Shown: positions 29,347-40,251, numbered from the stretch's first letter. The stretch is 64,000 bases of DNA from Candidatus Accumulibacter similis (GCA_013347225.1 CP054595.1:3406415-3470414), one strand, 5' to 3'. The notes: generated by a model not told the origin, from the letters alone. Made by a program: numbers and translations.

Positions 29347-30174
29347 TCAACGCTGACAGTGTGGACAATAGAAGCTCGAGCGGCCACCCTGCCGGATCAT
29401 CCGCACCGGCCCGCCACAACCCGGGCAGGGCTCGCCCGCGCGATCATAGACGGCGCACGAAAGCTGGAAGCAGCCGGCGCCGCCATCACTGTGGACGTAG
29501 TCGCGCACGCTGCTGCCGCCAGCGGCGATCGCCGCCGACAGGGTCGACTGCACGGCTGCCGCCAGCACCCGATAGCGCGCATGGCTGATGCGGTTGGCCG
29601 TGCGTCGCGGCGCGATGCCGGCCAGATGGAGGCTCTCGGCGGCATAGATGTTGCCGATGCCGACCACCAGGCGACTGTCCATCAGCAGCGGCTTGATCGG
29701 CACGCGGCGCCGGCGCGTCGCGGCGTACAGCCAGTCACCATCGAAGTCGGCGGACAGGGGCTCGATGCCGAGCCCGGCCAACAGCGGATGCGTCTCGACC
29801 TGCTCACCTTCATGCCAGAGCAGCGCCCCGAAACGCCGCGGGTCACGCAGGCGAAGAACGTTGTCGGCGAAGAGCAGGTCGAAGTGATCGTGCGCCTGCG
29901 GCGGCGTCGCCGGTGGCACCAGACGCAGGCTGCCGGACATCCCAAGGTGCAGGATCAGCCAGCCGCCGCCATCACCGCTCTGGCAGTCGAACAGCAGATA
30001 CTTGCCGCGGCGCCGGATCGTCTCGACACGCAGGCCGGCGAGGCGCGCCTCGAGACCGGAGGGAATCTCGTGCCGCAGCCGTGGCGTTCGCACGACGGCG
30101 CCGGCAATTCGTTGCTGTGACAGGAAGGGAAGCAATCCCTGCCGACTGACTTCGACTTCGGGGAGTTCCGGCAT
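29347..30174 (-). CDS. mutM: Formamidopyrimidine-DNA glycosylase
   Basis: MutM/Fpg, 275 residues, removes 8-oxoguanine and formamidopyrimidines and nicks the abasic site. The start PELPEVEVSRQGL gives the catalytic Pro1-Glu2 after Met removal. The helix-two-turn-helix region (VGIGNIYAAESLHLAGI) and the C-terminal zinc finger (CPGCGGPVRMIRQGGRSSFYCPHCQ) are complete. The start at 30174 is fixed by the PELPE motif. It is divergent from the TPR protein gene. Confidence 0.97.
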   Translation of the reverse strand: MPELPEVEVSRQGLLPFLSQQRIAGAVVRTPRLRHEIPSGLEARLAGLRVETIRRRGKYLLFDCQSGDGGGWLILHLGMSGSLRLVPPATPPQAHDHFDLLFADNVLRLRDPRRFGALLWHEGEQVETHPLLAGLGIEPLSADFDGDWLYAATRRRRVPIKPLLMDSRLVVGIGNIYAAESLHLAGIAPRRTANRISHARYRVLAAAVQSTLSAAIAAGGSSVRDYVHSDGGAGCFQLSCAVYDRAGEPCPGCGGPVRMIRQGGRSSFYCPHCQR

Positions 30175-30269
30175 TGCTGCGACCACGAAAAGTCCATAAC
30201 ATGCGCGAACGGATTATGACGCAAAGCGGGCGTCGATTCGTGCAACCCTCTGCGTCAGGCAAGGAAAAA

Positions 30270-32021
30270 ATGAAAGCGATCACCCCAAGCGTCCTCTGCG
30301 CTGCCTTGGCGCTCAGCGGCAGCATTCCTGCGCTGGCTGCCGAAGAAGCGGCCATCGCCCGGCAGGCTGCCGCATCGGTCCGTCAGACCCGCAAGGCACC
30401 GCCGTCGGCACCGCAGCCCGACGAAAAGGACTACAGCGGCCTCAGCGGACAGGTGGTCTACCAGGCACTGCTCGCCGAAGTCGCCCTGCAGCGCGGCAAG
30501 AGCGAGTTTGCGAGCGACGCCTATGCCGACCTCGCGCGTCGTACGCGTGACCCGGCGATCATTGCCCGCGCCGTTGAAGTGGCCGGGCAGGCGCGGCGGG
30601 TCGAACTCGTCCTCGCCCTCGCACGCCTGTGGATCGAGGTCGAACCGGGCTCGCAGCGCGCGCAGCAGGTGCTGGTCGGCGTGCAGATCATGAGCAACCG
30701 GCTCGACGGCCTCGCACCGCAGTTGATCAGCATGCTGCAGAAGGACCCTGCCGCCCTGCCGGCAAACCTCGTGGCGCTCAACCGGATGTTTGCCCGCAGT
30801 CCCGATCGCCAGGCGGTCCTGGCGCTGGTCAGCGAGGTCTGCGCTCCCTTCTTCGGCCTCGCCGAAGCGCACTATGCGGTGGCCATTGCCGCCAGCACCG
30901 CCGGCCAGCAGGCACGCGCACTCACCGAAGCGCGGCAGGCGCTCGAGCTGCGTTCCGACTGGGAAGCGGCAGCGTTGCTCGAAGCGCAGATACTTGCCCA
31001 GCAATCGCCGGCGGCGGCGATCACCGCGTTGCAGGGCTTCCTCGCCCGCCATCCGAAGTCGCCGGACGCGCAACTGCAACTCGCACGGCTGCTGGTCGGC
31101 GAAAAGCGCTACAGCGAGGCCAGGCGCCACTTCGACCAGTTGCTCCTCAGTCATCCGAACAACCCGGACGTGGTCTTCCCGGTCGCCCTTCTGGCGCTGC
31201 AGGAGAACGACGTCGCGCTCGCCGAGAAGCAGCTCAAGCACCTGCTGACGCTCGACCTGCAAAACAGAAGCGCGCCCTACTACTACCTTGGCCAGATTGC
31301 CGAAGACGGCCAGCGGCCCGACGAAGCACTCGCCTACTACGGCCAGGTTGGCCCGGGGGAGCAGTACCTGCCGGCGCAGTTGCGCAGCGCCGGGATCGTC
31401 GCCCGCTCCGGCAAGCTCGACGAGGCCCGCAGCCTGCTGCAGCAGGCGGCCACCAGCCGGCCCGAACTGCGGGTGCAGCTGGTGATCGCCGAAGCCGCGC
31501 TGCTGCGCGAAGCGAAACATACCGAGGCGGCGCTGGCAGTCCTCGAGCGCGAACTGCAACGGCAACCGCAGCAGCCCGAGTTGCTGTACGAATCGGCGTT
31601 GCTGTCCGAAAGACTGGGCAGGATGGAGGTCGTCGAGACCCGCCTGCGCAAACTGATCGAACTGCAACCGGACAGTGCGCAGGCCTACAACGCGCTCGGC
31701 TACTCCTACGCCGACCGCAACATCCGTCTCGCCGAGGCGCGGCAACTGATCGAAAAGGCGCTGCAACTCGCACCCAACGACGGCTACATCCTCGACAGCA
31801 TGGGTTGGGTCCTGTACCGGCAGGGTGACCTGGAAGGCGCCCTCACCTACCTGCAGCGCGCGCTCGCACAGCGTCAGGATGCGGAGATCGCCGCCCACCT
31901 CGGCGAGGTCCTGTGGACCCTCGGCCGCAAGCACGAGGCGCAGCGGATCATGCTCGAAGCGCAGAAGAAGGACCCGACCCACGAGGCCCTCAACGAGGCG
32001 ATCAGGAAGTTCAGCCCGTGA
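30270..32021 (+). CDS. Exported tetratricopeptide repeat protein
   Basis: A 583-residue TPR protein with a signal peptide at residues 1-22 (MKAITPSVLCAALALSGSIP), followed by at least eight TPR-like helical pairs, among them AYNALGYSYADRNIRLAEAR and LDSMGWVLYRQGDLEGAL near the end. In betaproteobacteria a TPR protein of this type precedes lolB and ispE. The ATG at 30270 has AAGGA upstream and starts the signal peptide; ATGs at 30201 and 30216 add a basic extension. Its stop overlaps the lolB start by four bases. It probably scaffolds an envelope complex, but no partner is known. Confidence 0.85.
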   Translation: MKAITPSVLCAALALSGSIPALAAEEAAIARQAAASVRQTRKAPPSAPQPDEKDYSGLSGQVVYQALLAEVALQRGKSEFASDAYADLARRTRDPAIIARAVEVAGQARRVELVLALARLWIEVEPGSQRAQQVLVGVQIMSNRLDGLAPQLISMLQKDPAALPANLVALNRMFARSPDRQAVLALVSEVCAPFFGLAEAHYAVAIAASTAGQQARALTEARQALELRSDWEAAALLEAQILAQQSPAAAITALQGFLARHPKSPDAQLQLARLLVGEKRYSEARRHFDQLLLSHPNNPDVVFPVALLALQENDVALAEKQLKHLLTLDLQNRSAPYYYLGQIAEDGQRPDEALAYYGQVGPGEQYLPAQLRSAGIVARSGKLDEARSLLQQAATSRPELRVQLVIAEAALLREAKHTEAALAVLERELQRQPQQPELLYESALLSERLGRMEVVETRLRKLIELQPDSAQAYNALGYSYADRNIRLAEARQLIEKALQLAPNDGYILDSMGWVLYRQGDLEGALTYLQRALAQRQDAEIAAHLGEVLWTLGRKHEAQRIMLEAQKKDPTHEALNEAIRKFSP

Positions 32022-32650
32022 GCCGGCGCAGCGCCTCGTCGTCCGGCAAACTCGAGGCCCCGCGCCGCCATCTCGGGCTGCTCCTGACGGCAGTCGCGCT
32101 GGCCGCCTGCAGCAGCCAGCCAGCGCTCCGACAGGACCGACCGGCGGCCCTGCAGCGCGACCGGTTGCAGGACTTCGTCCTGGTCGGCCGCTTCACGTTG
32201 CGTCATGTGACCCAGAACTACGCTGGACGGATCGAGTGGCAGCATGCCGGCGGACGCGACACGCTGCTGCTGGCGTCGCCGTTCGGACAGGGCATCGCCG
32301 AGATCACTGGCGACGCCAAGGGCGCCCGCCTGCGCAGCAGCGACGGCAGCGAGCAAGTTGCGGCGAGCAGCGACGAGCTCTTGCTGACCGTCCTCGGCTA
32401 CCCGGTCAGCCTCGGCAGACTGCTCGCCTGGCTGCGTGGCAGCGATGGCGGCAACGGCCGTTTCGAGCACGACACGCTGGGCCGTCCGTTGCGCCTGCAG
32501 CACGAGGACTGGCGAATCGCCTACGAGTACGACGACGACGCGCCACAGGCGCTGCCCGGTCGGCTGTTCGTCGAACGGGAAGGCGGTTTCGTGCTGCGCC
32601 TGCGCATCGACGAGTGGCGCTTGCCCGGCGCGGCGGATGCTCCGCAGTAA
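32018..32650 (+). CDS. lolB: Outer-membrane lipoprotein LolB
   Basis: LolB, 210 residues, accepts lipoproteins from LolA and inserts them into the outer membrane. The GTG start overlaps the previous stop (GTGA). The signal peptide ends in a lipobox, VALAACSS, so the mature protein starts at a lipid-modified Cys. The body shows the LolB pattern [29 protein letters not shown] and a C-terminal [11 protein letters not shown]. It lies between the TPR gene and ispE, overlapping ispE by 14 bases. Confidence 0.9.
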   Translation: MSRRSASSSGKLEAPRRHLGLLLTAVALAACSSQPALRQDRPAALQRDRLQDFVLVGRFTLRHVTQNYAGRIEWQHAGGRDTLLLASPFGQGIAEITGDAKGARLRSSDGSEQVAASSDELLLTVLGYPVSLGRLLAWLRGSDGGNGRFEHDTLGRPLRLQHEDWRIAYEYDDDAPQALPGRLFVEREGGFVLRLRIDEWRLPGAADAPQ

Positions 32651-33518
32651 ACCCGCCACCGGCTGCCGCTGGGCCTGGGACAGCAGCTTCCCGGCACCAG
32701 CCAAGCTTAACCTGTTGCTGCGCGTGGTCGGCCGACGCAGTGATGGCTATCACCTGCTGCAGACCGTCTTCCGCTTTCTCGAGCACGCGGACCGACTGCA
32801 TTTCTCGCCGCGCGGCGACGCTGCGGTACGGCTCGCCACACCGTTGCCAGGAGTGCCCCCCGAGAACGATCTCAGCGTCCGCGCCGCGCGCCTCCTGCAG
32901 GCCGCGAGCGGCTGCCGCCGAGGCGTCGACATCCGCATCGAGAAACACCTGCCACTCGGTGGCGGCCTTGGTGGCGGCAGCTCCGATGCCGCCACCGTAC
33001 TGCTCGCCCTCAATCATCTCTGGCAGCTCGGCCTGCCGCGTAAGCGCCTGCAGGAACTCGGCCTGACTCTCGGCGCCGACGTGCCGGCCTTCGTTTTTGG
33101 CCACAACGCCTTCGCCGAGGGAGTCGGCGAAGCGCTGCAGGCGGTCGAACTGCCGCCGCGCTGGTATGTCGTCGTCGAACCGCCGGTGCAGGTGCCGACC
33201 GCAAGCATCTTTGCCGCCCCCGAGCTGCGCCGCGACTCGCCGCCAATCGACGCCGGCGACTGGCGCCCGGACGACATCGGCAATGACCTCGAGGCGGTCG
33301 CCTGCGCCCACTTCCCGGCCGTCGCCGAATGTCTCCACCAGCTGTCCGCGGCGGCGGCCCCGGCGCGCGCGCGCATGACCGGTTCCGGCGCCTGTGTCTT
33401 CGCCGAATTCGGCAGCGCGGAACAGGCGGCGGCAGCGCTGCGGCGCCTGCCGCCGGGGCTGCGTGCCTGGGCAAGCGCAGGCGCCGGCGCCCACCCGCTG
33501 CGCGAGCTGGCGCACTGA
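32637..33518 (+). CDS. ispE: 4-diphosphocytidyl-2-C-methyl-D-erythritol kinase
   Basis: IspE, 293 residues, a GHMP kinase of the MEP isoprenoid pathway. The substrate-binding start [20 protein letters not shown], the ATP loop [14 protein letters not shown] and the C-terminal [12 protein letters not shown] are all present. The start ATG lies inside the end of lolB, indicating coupled translation. The order lolB-ispE-tRNA-Gln-prs is conserved in betaproteobacteria. Confidence 0.97.
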   Translation: MLRSKPATGCRWAWDSSFPAPAKLNLLLRVVGRRSDGYHLLQTVFRFLEHADRLHFSPRGDAAVRLATPLPGVPPENDLSVRAARLLQAASGCRRGVDIRIEKHLPLGGGLGGGSSDAATVLLALNHLWQLGLPRKRLQELGLTLGADVPAFVFGHNAFAEGVGEALQAVELPPRWYVVVEPPVQVPTASIFAAPELRRDSPPIDAGDWRPDDIGNDLEAVACAHFPAVAECLHQLSAAAAPARARMTGSGACVFAEFGSAEQAAAALRRLPPGLRAWASAGAGAHPLRELAH

Positions 33519-33561
33519 CGTCGCTTTGATGGCCCGCCGCGCCGCCACCCTCCCGCGGCCG

Positions 33562-33602
33562 GCCGGCACCGGCTCCGGCTCGTCGGTCGGCGCCCTTTTT
33601 TT
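33562..33602 (+). terminator. Bulged-stem terminator after ispE
   Basis: GCCG-GC-ACCG pairs with CGGT-CGGC as two 4-bp helices separated by a 2-base bulge, followed by GCCC and seven T residues. It probably ends the TPR-lolB-ispE message just before the tRNA-Gln promoter. Confidence 0.55.
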
Positions 33603-33618
33603 CCTGACGAATCCCCGC

Positions 33619-33624
33619 TATAAT
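33619..33624 (+). promoter_or_regulatory. -10 box of the tRNA-Gln / prs promoter
   Basis: A perfect TATAAT followed by a GCGCGCC discriminator, about 40 bases before tRNA-Gln. The -35 position falls in the T-tract of the preceding terminator. A GC-rich discriminator fits stringent control of a stable RNA. Confidence 0.6.
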
Positions 33625-33663
33625 GCGCGCCTCGTCCGCCATCAGGGCGTTGCGAGAGACCGC

Positions 33664-33740
33664 TGGGGAGTCGCCAAGTTGGTCAAGGCACCGGATTTTG
33701 ATTCCGGCATTCGAAGGTTCGAATCCTTCTTCCCCAGCCA
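33664..33740 (+). tRNA. tRNA-Gln (anticodon TTG)
   Basis: A 77-base tRNA with encoded CCA. The acceptor stem is TGGGGAG/TTCCCCA (last pair G-T), the anticodon stem-loop CCGGATTTTGATTCCGG gives TTG, and the T-arm GGTTCGAATCC is standard. It lies about 90 bases upstream of prs, probably on the same transcript. Confidence 0.97.
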
Positions 33741-33829
33741 TTCGATTTCTGTCAAAGCGGGCAGGCGTCCTTACCTGCCCGTCTTGCTTTGTGGGGCGCC
33801 TTGGCGCAGAGCCCCAGGGGAAGCACAAG

Positions 33830-34780
33830 ATGGCCTACGACAGCCTGATGGTCTTTACCGGCAACGCCAACCCGGCGCTCGCTGCGGATGTCGTCAAACA
33901 GCTCAGCATCTCGCTCGGTCGTGCCCATGTCGGGCGTTTCTCCGACGGCGAGATCAGTGTCGAGATTCAGGAGCACGTCCGCGGCATGGACGTCTTCATC
34001 CTGCAGTCCACCTGCGCGCCGGCGAACGAAAACCTGATGGAGCTGCTGATCATGGTCGACGCGCTCAAGCGCGCCTCGGCTGGACGCATCACGGCTGCCA
34101 TCCCCTATTTCGGCTACGCCCGCCAGGATCGCCGTGTGCGTTCGGTACGCGTGTCGATCGCGGCCAAGCTGGTGGCTGACCTGCTCACCGCTGCCGGTGT
34201 CCACCGCGTGCTGACGATGGACCTGCATACGGAGCAGATCCAGGGCTTCTTCAGCATCCCCGTCGACAACATCTATTCGCTGCCGATCATGCTTGGCGAC
34301 GTCTGGAAGAATGATTTCGACAACCTGATGGTCGTCTCGCCCGACGTCGGCGGTGTCGTCCGCGCCCGCGCGCTCGCCAAGCGTCTCGAATGCGATTTGG
34401 CGATCATCGACAAGCGTCGCCCGAAAGCCAATGTTTCCGAGGTGATGAACATCATCGGCGAAGTCGAAGGCCGAACCTGCGTCATCATGGACGACCTGGT
34501 CGATACCGCCGGCACGCTCTGCAAGGCAGCCACCGCGCTCAAGGAACACGGGGCGAAGAAGGTGCTCTCGTACTGCGTACACCCCGTCCTCTCGGGCCGG
34601 GCCGTCGAGCGCATCAACAGCTCCGACCTCGACGAGCTGGTCGTCACCGACACCATCCCATTGCGCGACGACGCCAGGGAATCACCGCGCATCCGCGTTC
34701 TCTCGGTAGCTGGCATGCTGGCCGAGACGATCCGCCGCATCAGCAACGAGGACTCCGTCTCGTCCCTGTTCATCGAATAG
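33830..34780 (+). CDS. prs: Ribose-phosphate pyrophosphokinase
   Basis: PRPP synthetase, 316 residues, makes phosphoribosyl pyrophosphate for nucleotides, His and Trp. The flexible-loop and ATP-site segments [20 protein letters not shown], the metal-binding [11 protein letters not shown] and the ribose-phosphate loop [13 protein letters not shown] are intact. GGGGAAG precedes the ATG at 33830; longer in-frame sequence runs through the tRNA and is not coding. Confidence 0.97.
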   Translation: MAYDSLMVFTGNANPALAADVVKQLSISLGRAHVGRFSDGEISVEIQEHVRGMDVFILQSTCAPANENLMELLIMVDALKRASAGRITAAIPYFGYARQDRRVRSVRVSIAAKLVADLLTAAGVHRVLTMDLHTEQIQGFFSIPVDNIYSLPIMLGDVWKNDFDNLMVVSPDVGGVVRARALAKRLECDLAIIDKRRPKANVSEVMNIIGEVEGRTCVIMDDLVDTAGTLCKAATALKEHGAKKVLSYCVHPVLSGRAVERINSSDLDELVVTDTIPLRDDARESPRIRVLSVAGMLAETIRRISNEDSVSSLFIE

Positions 34781-34832
34781 CAGGAGGCAGCCGCCGACCG
34801 CCGGCGCCTGCCCCCACAACCGGTCCTTTCCC

Positions 34833-34860
34833 AACCCCCCGCCTGGTCGCGGGCGGGGTT
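34833..34860 (+). terminator. GC hairpin between prs and rplY
   Basis: CCCCGCC pairs with GGCGGGG around a loop of about 8 bases, flanked by AA and TT, ending about 20 bases before the rplY start. Without a T-tract it is more likely an attenuating or RNA-stabilising hairpin in the rplY leader than a full terminator. Confidence 0.45.
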
Positions 34861-34880
34861 CGTCCAACCAGGAGCTGTCC

Positions 34881-35486
34881 ATGAAGTTTCAGATTGAAGC
34901 GCGCAAGCGCACCCTGCAGGGGTCCGGAGCGAGCCGCCGCCTGCGTCGCCAGGGCCGTGTTCCGGCCATCATCTACGGTGGCCCGAGGCCACCCGAACTG
35001 ATCGACATCGATCACAACCAGGCACTGCTCAACCACGCCAAGGAAGCCTTCCACTCGTCGGTCCTGACCCTGCTGGTCGATGGCGTCGCCGAGAGCGTCG
35101 TCCTGCGCGACTCGCAGGTCCACCCGTGGAAGCCGGTGATTCTGCACGTCGATTTCCAGCGCGTCGATGCCGAGCACGTCATTCACCAGCGGATTCCGCT
35201 GCACTTCATCAATGCCGAGATCGCGCCGGGCGTCAAGCTGAGTGGCGGCAACGTGTCGCACGTGCACAACGAGATCGAGGTCAGCTGCCTGCCGCAGGAC
35301 CTGCCCGCCTACATCGAGGTCGACCTGAAGGACCTCGAATCTGGTCACGCGATCCATGCCTCCGAAGTCGTCCTGCCCACCGGTGTCAAGCTGGTGCTGC
35401 ACGGCGACGACTATGTCGTGGTGTCGATTCCGGCCAAGCGCAGCAGCGCCGAAGGCGAGGACGGCGAGGCCGCAACCGGCGCCTAG
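34881..35486 (+). CDS. rplY: 50S ribosomal protein L25/general stress protein Ctc
   Basis: A 201-residue L25 of the long Ctc type, which binds 5S rRNA. The N-terminal L25 domain ([33 protein letters not shown]) is followed by the TL5-like beta-rich C-terminal domain (about 95-185). The acidic tail [14 protein letters not shown] is typical. AGGAGCTGTCC precedes the ATG. Conserved neighbour of prs and pth. Confidence 0.96.
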   Translation: MKFQIEARKRTLQGSGASRRLRRQGRVPAIIYGGPRPPELIDIDHNQALLNHAKEAFHSSVLTLLVDGVAESVVLRDSQVHPWKPVILHVDFQRVDAEHVIHQRIPLHFINAEIAPGVKLSGGNVSHVHNEIEVSCLPQDLPAYIEVDLKDLESGHAIHASEVVLPTGVKLVLHGDDYVVVSIPAKRSSAEGEDGEAATGA

Positions 35487-35503
35487 GTCCGCATGCCTGC
35501 CAG

Positions 35504-35545
35504 GCCGCCGTCGGCATGTCCTGCCGGCGGCGGCTTGTTGTTTTT
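35504..35545 (+). terminator. Rho-independent terminator after rplY
   Basis: GCCGCCG and CGGCGGC form a 7-bp GC stem around a loop of about 17 bases that can pair further, followed by TTGTTGTTTTT. It lies between rplY and pth, so pth may be transcribed partly by read-through. Confidence 0.75.
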
Positions 35546-35562
35546 CCCGCGCACGAGACGCC

Positions 35563-36132
35563 ATGCCCCCACCCCGCCTGATCGTCGGCCTCGGCAACCC
35601 CGGCAGCGAGTACGAGGAGACCCGGCACAACGTCGGCTTCTGGTTCATCGACCACCTGGCGCGGCAGTTGCAGCTGCGGCTGGCACCGCAGGGCAAGTTC
35701 TTCGGCCGCCTCGCGCGGCATGGCGATCTGTGGCTGCTGCAGCCGGCGACCTACATGAACCTCTCCGGCCAGGCGGTTGCCGCCGTCGCCCGCTTCTACC
35801 GCATCGCCGCCGACGAAACGCTGATCGTCCATGACGACCTCGACCTGCCGCCGGGCAGCATCCGCCTCAAGCAGGGCGGCGGCAATGGCGGGCACAATGG
35901 CCTCAAGGACATCCAGTCGCGGCTGGCGACGCCGGATTTCTGGCGCCTGCGGCTGGGCATCGGCCACCCTGGCGAACGCAGCGAGGTGATCAACTATGTC
36001 CTCAAGCCACCACGGCGCGAAGAGCGCGAACTGATCGACCCGGCCATCGACCGCTGCCTGCTCGCCTGGCCGCTGCTCGCCGTCGGCGACTACGCCGCCG
36101 CGCAACGACAACTGCACCTGAAGACCGTCTGA
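35563..36132 (+). CDS. pth: Peptidyl-tRNA hydrolase
   Basis: Pth, 189 residues, frees tRNA from peptidyl-tRNA that has dropped off the ribosome. The family start [21 protein letters not shown] includes the catalytic His, and [18 protein letters not shown] and [13 protein letters not shown] are intact. The start at 35563 puts the LIVGLGNPG strand directly at the N-terminus. It is 16 bases from ychF. Confidence 0.96.
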   Translation: MPPPRLIVGLGNPGSEYEETRHNVGFWFIDHLARQLQLRLAPQGKFFGRLARHGDLWLLQPATYMNLSGQAVAAVARFYRIAADETLIVHDDLDLPPGSIRLKQGGGNGGHNGLKDIQSRLATPDFWRLRLGIGHPGERSEVINYVLKPPRREERELIDPAIDRCLLAWPLLAVGDYAAAQRQLHLKTV

Positions 36133-36148
36133 CCATGGAAACCTGCGA

Positions 36149-37240
36149 ATGAGCCTCCAATGCGGTATCGTCGGCCTGCCGAACGTCGGCAAGTCCACCC
36201 TCTTCAACGCGCTGACCAAGGCGGGAATCGCGGCCGAGAACTACCCCTTCTGCACCATCGAGCCGAATGTCGGCATCGTCGAGGTCCCCGACCCGCGGCT
36301 GCGGCAGATCGCCGCCATCGCCAGACCGCAGCGCGTGCAGCCGGCGATCGTCGAGTTCGTCGACATCGCCGGCCTGGTTGCCGGCGCCTCGCGCGGCGAA
36401 GGGCTCGGCAACCAGTTCCTCGCCAACATCCGCGAAACCGACGCCATCATCAACGTCGTCCGCTGCTTCGAGGACGACAACGTCGTCCACGTCTCCGGCC
36501 GCGTCGACCCGCTCGCCGACATCGAGACCATCCTCACCGAACTGGCGCTGGCCGACCTCACTGCCGTCGACCGCAGCTTGAATCGCGACATCAAGAAGGC
36601 GCGTGCGGGCGACAAGGACGCGCAGAAGATGGTCGGCGTCCTCGAGCGGCTGCAACCGCACCTCAACGAAGGCCGGCCGGCGCGCACGCTGCCGATGAGC
36701 AGCGACGAGCGGGCGCTGCTGAGGCCGCTCTGCCTGCTGACGATCAAGCCGACGATGTACGTCGGCAACGTCGTCGAGGACGGCTTCGAGAACAATCCGC
36801 ACCTCGACCGCCTGCGCCAGCACGCCGCCGCCGAAGGAGCGCCGGTGGTCGCCCTGTGTGCCAAGATCGAGGCCGAACTCGCCGACCTCGATGACGAGGA
36901 CAAGGCCGTTTTCCTCGCCGACCTCGGTTTCGACGAACCCGGACTAAACCGCCTGATCCGCGCCGCCTACCAGTTGCTCGGTCTGCAGACCTACTTCACC
37001 GCCGGCCCGAAGGAGGTTCGTGCCTGGACCATCCATGTCGGCGACACCGCGCCGCAGGCCGCCGGCGTCATCCACAGCGACTTCGAGCGCGGCTTCATCC
37101 GCGCCCAGACCATCTCTTTCGCCGACTTCATCGCCTGCAAGGGTGAACAGGGCGCCCGGGAGGCCGGCAAGATGCGCGCCGAAGGCAAGGAGTACGTGGT
37201 CAGGGACGGTGATGTGCTGAACTTCCTCTTCAACGTCTAG
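36149..37240 (+). CDS. ychF: Redox-regulated ATPase YchF (OLA1 family GTPase fold)
   Basis: YchF, 363 residues, an Obg-related P-loop NTPase that prefers ATP and binds ribosomes. The P-loop is [15 protein letters not shown], with G3 in DIAGLV. The G4 site does not have the guanine-specific NKxD motif, as expected. A coiled-coil insert (about 130-200) and a C-terminal TGS domain ([14 protein letters not shown] onward) are present. It ends the conserved block begun by the TPR gene. Confidence 0.97.
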   Translation: MSLQCGIVGLPNVGKSTLFNALTKAGIAAENYPFCTIEPNVGIVEVPDPRLRQIAAIARPQRVQPAIVEFVDIAGLVAGASRGEGLGNQFLANIRETDAIINVVRCFEDDNVVHVSGRVDPLADIETILTELALADLTAVDRSLNRDIKKARAGDKDAQKMVGVLERLQPHLNEGRPARTLPMSSDERALLRPLCLLTIKPTMYVGNVVEDGFENNPHLDRLRQHAAAEGAPVVALCAKIEAELADLDDEDKAVFLADLGFDEPGLNRLIRAAYQLLGLQTYFTAGPKEVRAWTIHVGDTAPQAAGVIHSDFERGFIRAQTISFADFIACKGEQGAREAGKMRAEGKEYVVRDGDVLNFLFNV

Positions 37241-37341
37241 GCTGATCCGCAGCTTCCCCGGGCAACCCAGGTGCCGTGTGCTTGCGGCAGCCCTGCGCAG
37301 GAAAGTGCGGCGAACGCCGGGCGCCGCCATCCGGATGCCGA

Positions 37342-38277
37342 TCAATCGCTCCCGTTCTGCTTCTGGATTGCCGCCTTGAGCCGTTCCTCGCCGACGTCGG
37401 GACACACCTTTTCGATGAACGCCAGAGCATAGCTGCGCAGATAGATGCCACGACGCACCGCCAGGCGGGTTGTGCTGCGAGGAAACAGTTGCGGTGCGGC
37501 GATCAGCGCCAGGTTGCGGTCCTTGGAGGCGTCGTACGCCATCGAAGCCACGATGCCGACTCCCAGCTCAAGCTCCACATAGGTCTTGATGACGTCTGCG
37601 TCGATCGCCGAGAGCACGATGTCGGGAACGACACCGGCGTCGGCAAAGGCCTTGTCGATCAGTGTCCGGCCAGTGAATCCCTCCTGATAGGTGATGATCG
37701 GGTACTCGCCAATCACCTCCAGCGTCAGCTCCCCGACCTGCAGCAGAGGGTGGCCGTAGGGAACGATCAGCGCGTGATGCCAGTGATAGAACGGAAAGGT
37801 CACCAGTTCCGGCACAAGGTCCAGCTTTTCGGTGGCGATTCCGACATCGGCCTCGCCGGAAACGAGCAGGTCGGCGATCTCGCCCGGGCTGCCCTGATGC
37901 AGCGCGAGGTGCACCCTGGGATAGTCGGTCTTGAACCACTTGATGATCTGTGGCAGCGCGTAACGCGCCTGTGTATGGGTAGTGGCGACGACGAAGTGGC
38001 CCGTCTCCCGACTCGCGAACTGGTCGGCGATGCGGCGCAGGTTCTGGGTGTCGAGCAGGATGCGGTCGACGACCTCGGCCAGTTCCTTGCCTGGCTCGGT
38101 CAGCCCCAGCAAGCGCTTGCCGCGGCGCAAGAAGATCTCGATGCCGAGTTCGTCCTCGAGATCCTTGATGTGTTTGCTGACCCCGGGCTGTGAGGTGTAG
38201 AGGGCGTTCGCGACCTCGGTGAGGTTGAAATCCTGCCGCAGTGTTTCGCGGATGATGCGCAATTGCTGAAAGTTCAT
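37342..38277 (-). CDS. cysB: LysR-type regulator CysB/Cbl family
   Basis: A 311-residue CysB-family activator that senses sulfur status (N-acetylserine or adenosine phosphosulfate) and turns on sulfate-assimilation genes. The N-terminal HTH MNFQQLRIIRETLRQDFNLTE...SQPGVSKHIKDLEDELG is typical of CysB, and the effector domain retains TTHTQARYALP, the family's ligand loop. It is the last gene of the sulfate-import operon, nine bases after cysA, which suggests autoregulation. Confidence 0.93.
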   Translation of the reverse strand: MNFQQLRIIRETLRQDFNLTEVANALYTSQPGVSKHIKDLEDELGIEIFLRRGKRLLGLTEPGKELAEVVDRILLDTQNLRRIADQFASRETGHFVVATTHTQARYALPQIIKWFKTDYPRVHLALHQGSPGEIADLLVSGEADVGIATEKLDLVPELVTFPFYHWHHALIVPYGHPLLQVGELTLEVIGEYPIITYQEGFTGRTLIDKAFADAGVVPDIVLSAIDADVIKTYVELELGVGIVASMAYDASKDRNLALIAAPQLFPRSTTRLAVRRGIYLRSYALAFIEKVCPDVGEERLKAAIQKQNGSD

Positions 38278-38286
38278 GGAATTGCC

Positions 38287-39354
38287 TCAGGCTGCCAGTG
38301 CTTCGGCCTGGAAGACGCGAATGTGACGTGGTCGGAGGGAAACCTGGTCGCCCTCCGCGAGCCCGAGCAGCTGGAAGGCATCGCGCGCGATGGTGACTTC
38401 GATCACCTCGCCATCGACCCGGCTCACTTCGATCTGCGCGCTGGGTCCGACCGCGGCCACGCGCAGGATTCGCGCCGGCAGGCCACCCTCCGCCTGCCAG
38501 CCCGGAACGAGATCGAACTCGTGCGGCCGCACGAAGGCCACCGCGCTGCCCTCGCTGCCGCCGCCCGCGCCGAGAGCCAGTGCGTGTTCGCCGAGATGCA
38601 GGTGCCCATCCTCGACCCGGCCGTGGAAGAGATTGACCGAACCGAGAAAGTTGGCGACGAACGGGGTCGCCGGATGGTCATACACGGCCTCCGGCGTGCC
38701 GATCTGCTCGACCTTGCCCTTGTTGATCACCACCACCCGGTCAGCCACCTCGAGCGCCTCCTCCTGATCGTGCGTGACGAAGACGCTGGTCGCATGGATT
38801 TCGTCGTGCAACTGGCGCAGCCAGCGCCGCAGCTCCTTGCGCACCTTCGCGTCGAGGGCGCCGAAGGGCTCGTCAAGAAGCAGCACCTTCGGCTCCACCG
38901 CCAGCGCGCGCGCCAGGGCGATCCGCTGCCGCTGGCCGCCGGACAGTTGCGGCGGAAAACGGTCGGCGAGCCAGTCGAGCTGGACCAGTTCCAGCAGCCT
39001 TTTCACTCGCCGCCGGATCTCGGCCTCGGCGACGCGCTCGCGTCGCGGCCTGACGCGCAGGCCGAAAGCCACATTGTCAGCGATGCTCATGTGGCGGAAG
39101 AGCGCATAGTGCTGGAAGACGAAGCCGACCCGTCGTTCGCGGACATGGCGGGTCGACGCATCATCACCGTCGAGCAGGATCTGGCCACGATCGGCATAAT
39201 CCAGACCGGCGATGATGCGCAACAGAGTGGTCTTGCCGCAGCCCGAGGGGCCAAGAAGGGCGACCAGCTCACCGGAAGGAATGTCGATCGAGACATCGTC
39301 GAGCGCCTGGAACGCTCCGAACTGCTTGCTGATGTTGCGGATGGAAATACTCAT
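38287..39354 (-). CDS. cysA: Sulfate/thiosulfate ABC transporter ATP-binding protein
   Basis: CysA, 355 residues, the ATPase of the sulfate/thiosulfate importer. Walker A is [16 protein letters not shown], the ABC signature [15 protein letters not shown], Walker [14 protein letters not shown], and the switch His lies in [12 protein letters not shown]-terminal TOBE-like regulatory domain (about 240-350) follows. Its ATG overlaps the cysW stop by four bases. Confidence 0.96.
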   Translation of the reverse strand: MSISIRNISKQFGAFQALDDVSIDIPSGELVALLGPSGCGKTTLLRIIAGLDYADRGQILLDGDDASTRHVRERRVGFVFQHYALFRHMSIADNVAFGLRVRPRRERVAEAEIRRRVKRLLELVQLDWLADRFPPQLSGGQRQRIALARALAVEPKVLLLDEPFGALDAKVRKELRRWLRQLHDEIHATSVFVTHDQEEALEVADRVVVINKGKVEQIGTPEAVYDHPATPFVANFLGSVNLFHGRVEDGHLHLGEHALALGAGGGSEGSAVAFVRPHEFDLVPGWQAEGGLPARILRVAAVGPSAQIEVSRVDGEVIEVTIARDAFQLLGLAEGDQVSLRPRHIRVFQAEALAA

Positions 39355-40250
39355 GTCTCACTCTCCGAGGTGGCGGCAATTTCCTGCAACTGCCGGCGCG
39401 TCTGCCTTTCGACCAGCGTCTTCAGTGCCAGCGTGACGATGGCGAGCAGCGCCAGAAGCGAAGCGACGGCAAAGGCGGCGGCGTAGTTGTATTCGTTGTA
39501 GAGGATTTCGACATACAACGGCATCGTGTTGGTCTGGCCGCGAATGTGTCCAGAGACCACCGAGACCGCGCCGAACTCGCCCATCGCGCGGGCATTGCAG
39601 AGGATCACCCCGTACAGCAGCCCCCACTTGATGTTGGGCAGGGTGGTGTACCAGAACACCTGCCAGCCGGAGGCGCCGAGGACCACTGCCGCTTCTTCCT
39701 CCTCGCTCCCCTGCGCTTCCATCAGAGGAATCAGTTCGCGCGCAACGAAGGGAAAGGTGACGAAGGTGGTCGCCAGGACGATGCCGGGCACGGCAAAGAT
39801 GATCCGGATGTCGTGCTCCTGCAACCAGGGACCGAACCAGCCCTGGGCGCCGAAGAGCAGGACGTAGATCAAGCCGGAAATGACCGGCGAGACGGAAAAC
39901 GGCAGATCGATGAAGGTGATCAACAGGCGCTTGCCGCGAAACTCGAACTTGGCGATCGACCACGCGGCAGCGACGCCAAAGACGAGGTTCAACGGAACGG
40001 CAACGGCCGCGGTGATCAGCGTCAGCCTGATCGCATCCCACGCGTCGCGGTTGACCAGCGCTTCCAGATATGCGCCCCAGCCCTTCCGCAGGGCCTCGCC
40101 GAAGACCGTGCCCAGGGGCAGCAGCAGGAAGACGGCGAAGAAGCTCAGGGCGACACTGATCAGCACGACCTTGACCCAGGCAGGCTCGCGGGTGCTTGCC
40201 GTTTCGGCACGCTCCAGACTGCCCGCGTGCAGCGCAATGGTCGTGCTCAT
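39351..40250 (-). CDS. cysW: Sulfate ABC transporter permease CysW
   Basis: CysW, 299 residues, one of the two membrane subunits of the sulfate importer. About six membrane spans are visible, with the EAA loop ([21 protein letters not shown]) that docks to CysA. GGAG lies before the ATG at 40250; a longer frame adds a non-conserved extension. It is two bases from cysT and overlaps cysA. Confidence 0.94.
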   Translation of the reverse strand: MSTTIALHAGSLERAETASTREPAWVKVVLISVALSFFAVFLLLPLGTVFGEALRKGWGAYLEALVNRDAWDAIRLTLITAAVAVPLNLVFGVAAAWSIAKFEFRGKRLLITFIDLPFSVSPVISGLIYVLLFGAQGWFGPWLQEHDIRIIFAVPGIVLATTFVTFPFVARELIPLMEAQGSEEEEAAVVLGASGWQVFWYTTLPNIKWGLLYGVILCNARAMGEFGAVSVVSGHIRGQTNTMPLYVEILYNEYNYAAAFAVASLLALLAIVTLALKTLVERQTRRQLQEIAATSESET

Positions 40251-40251
40251 C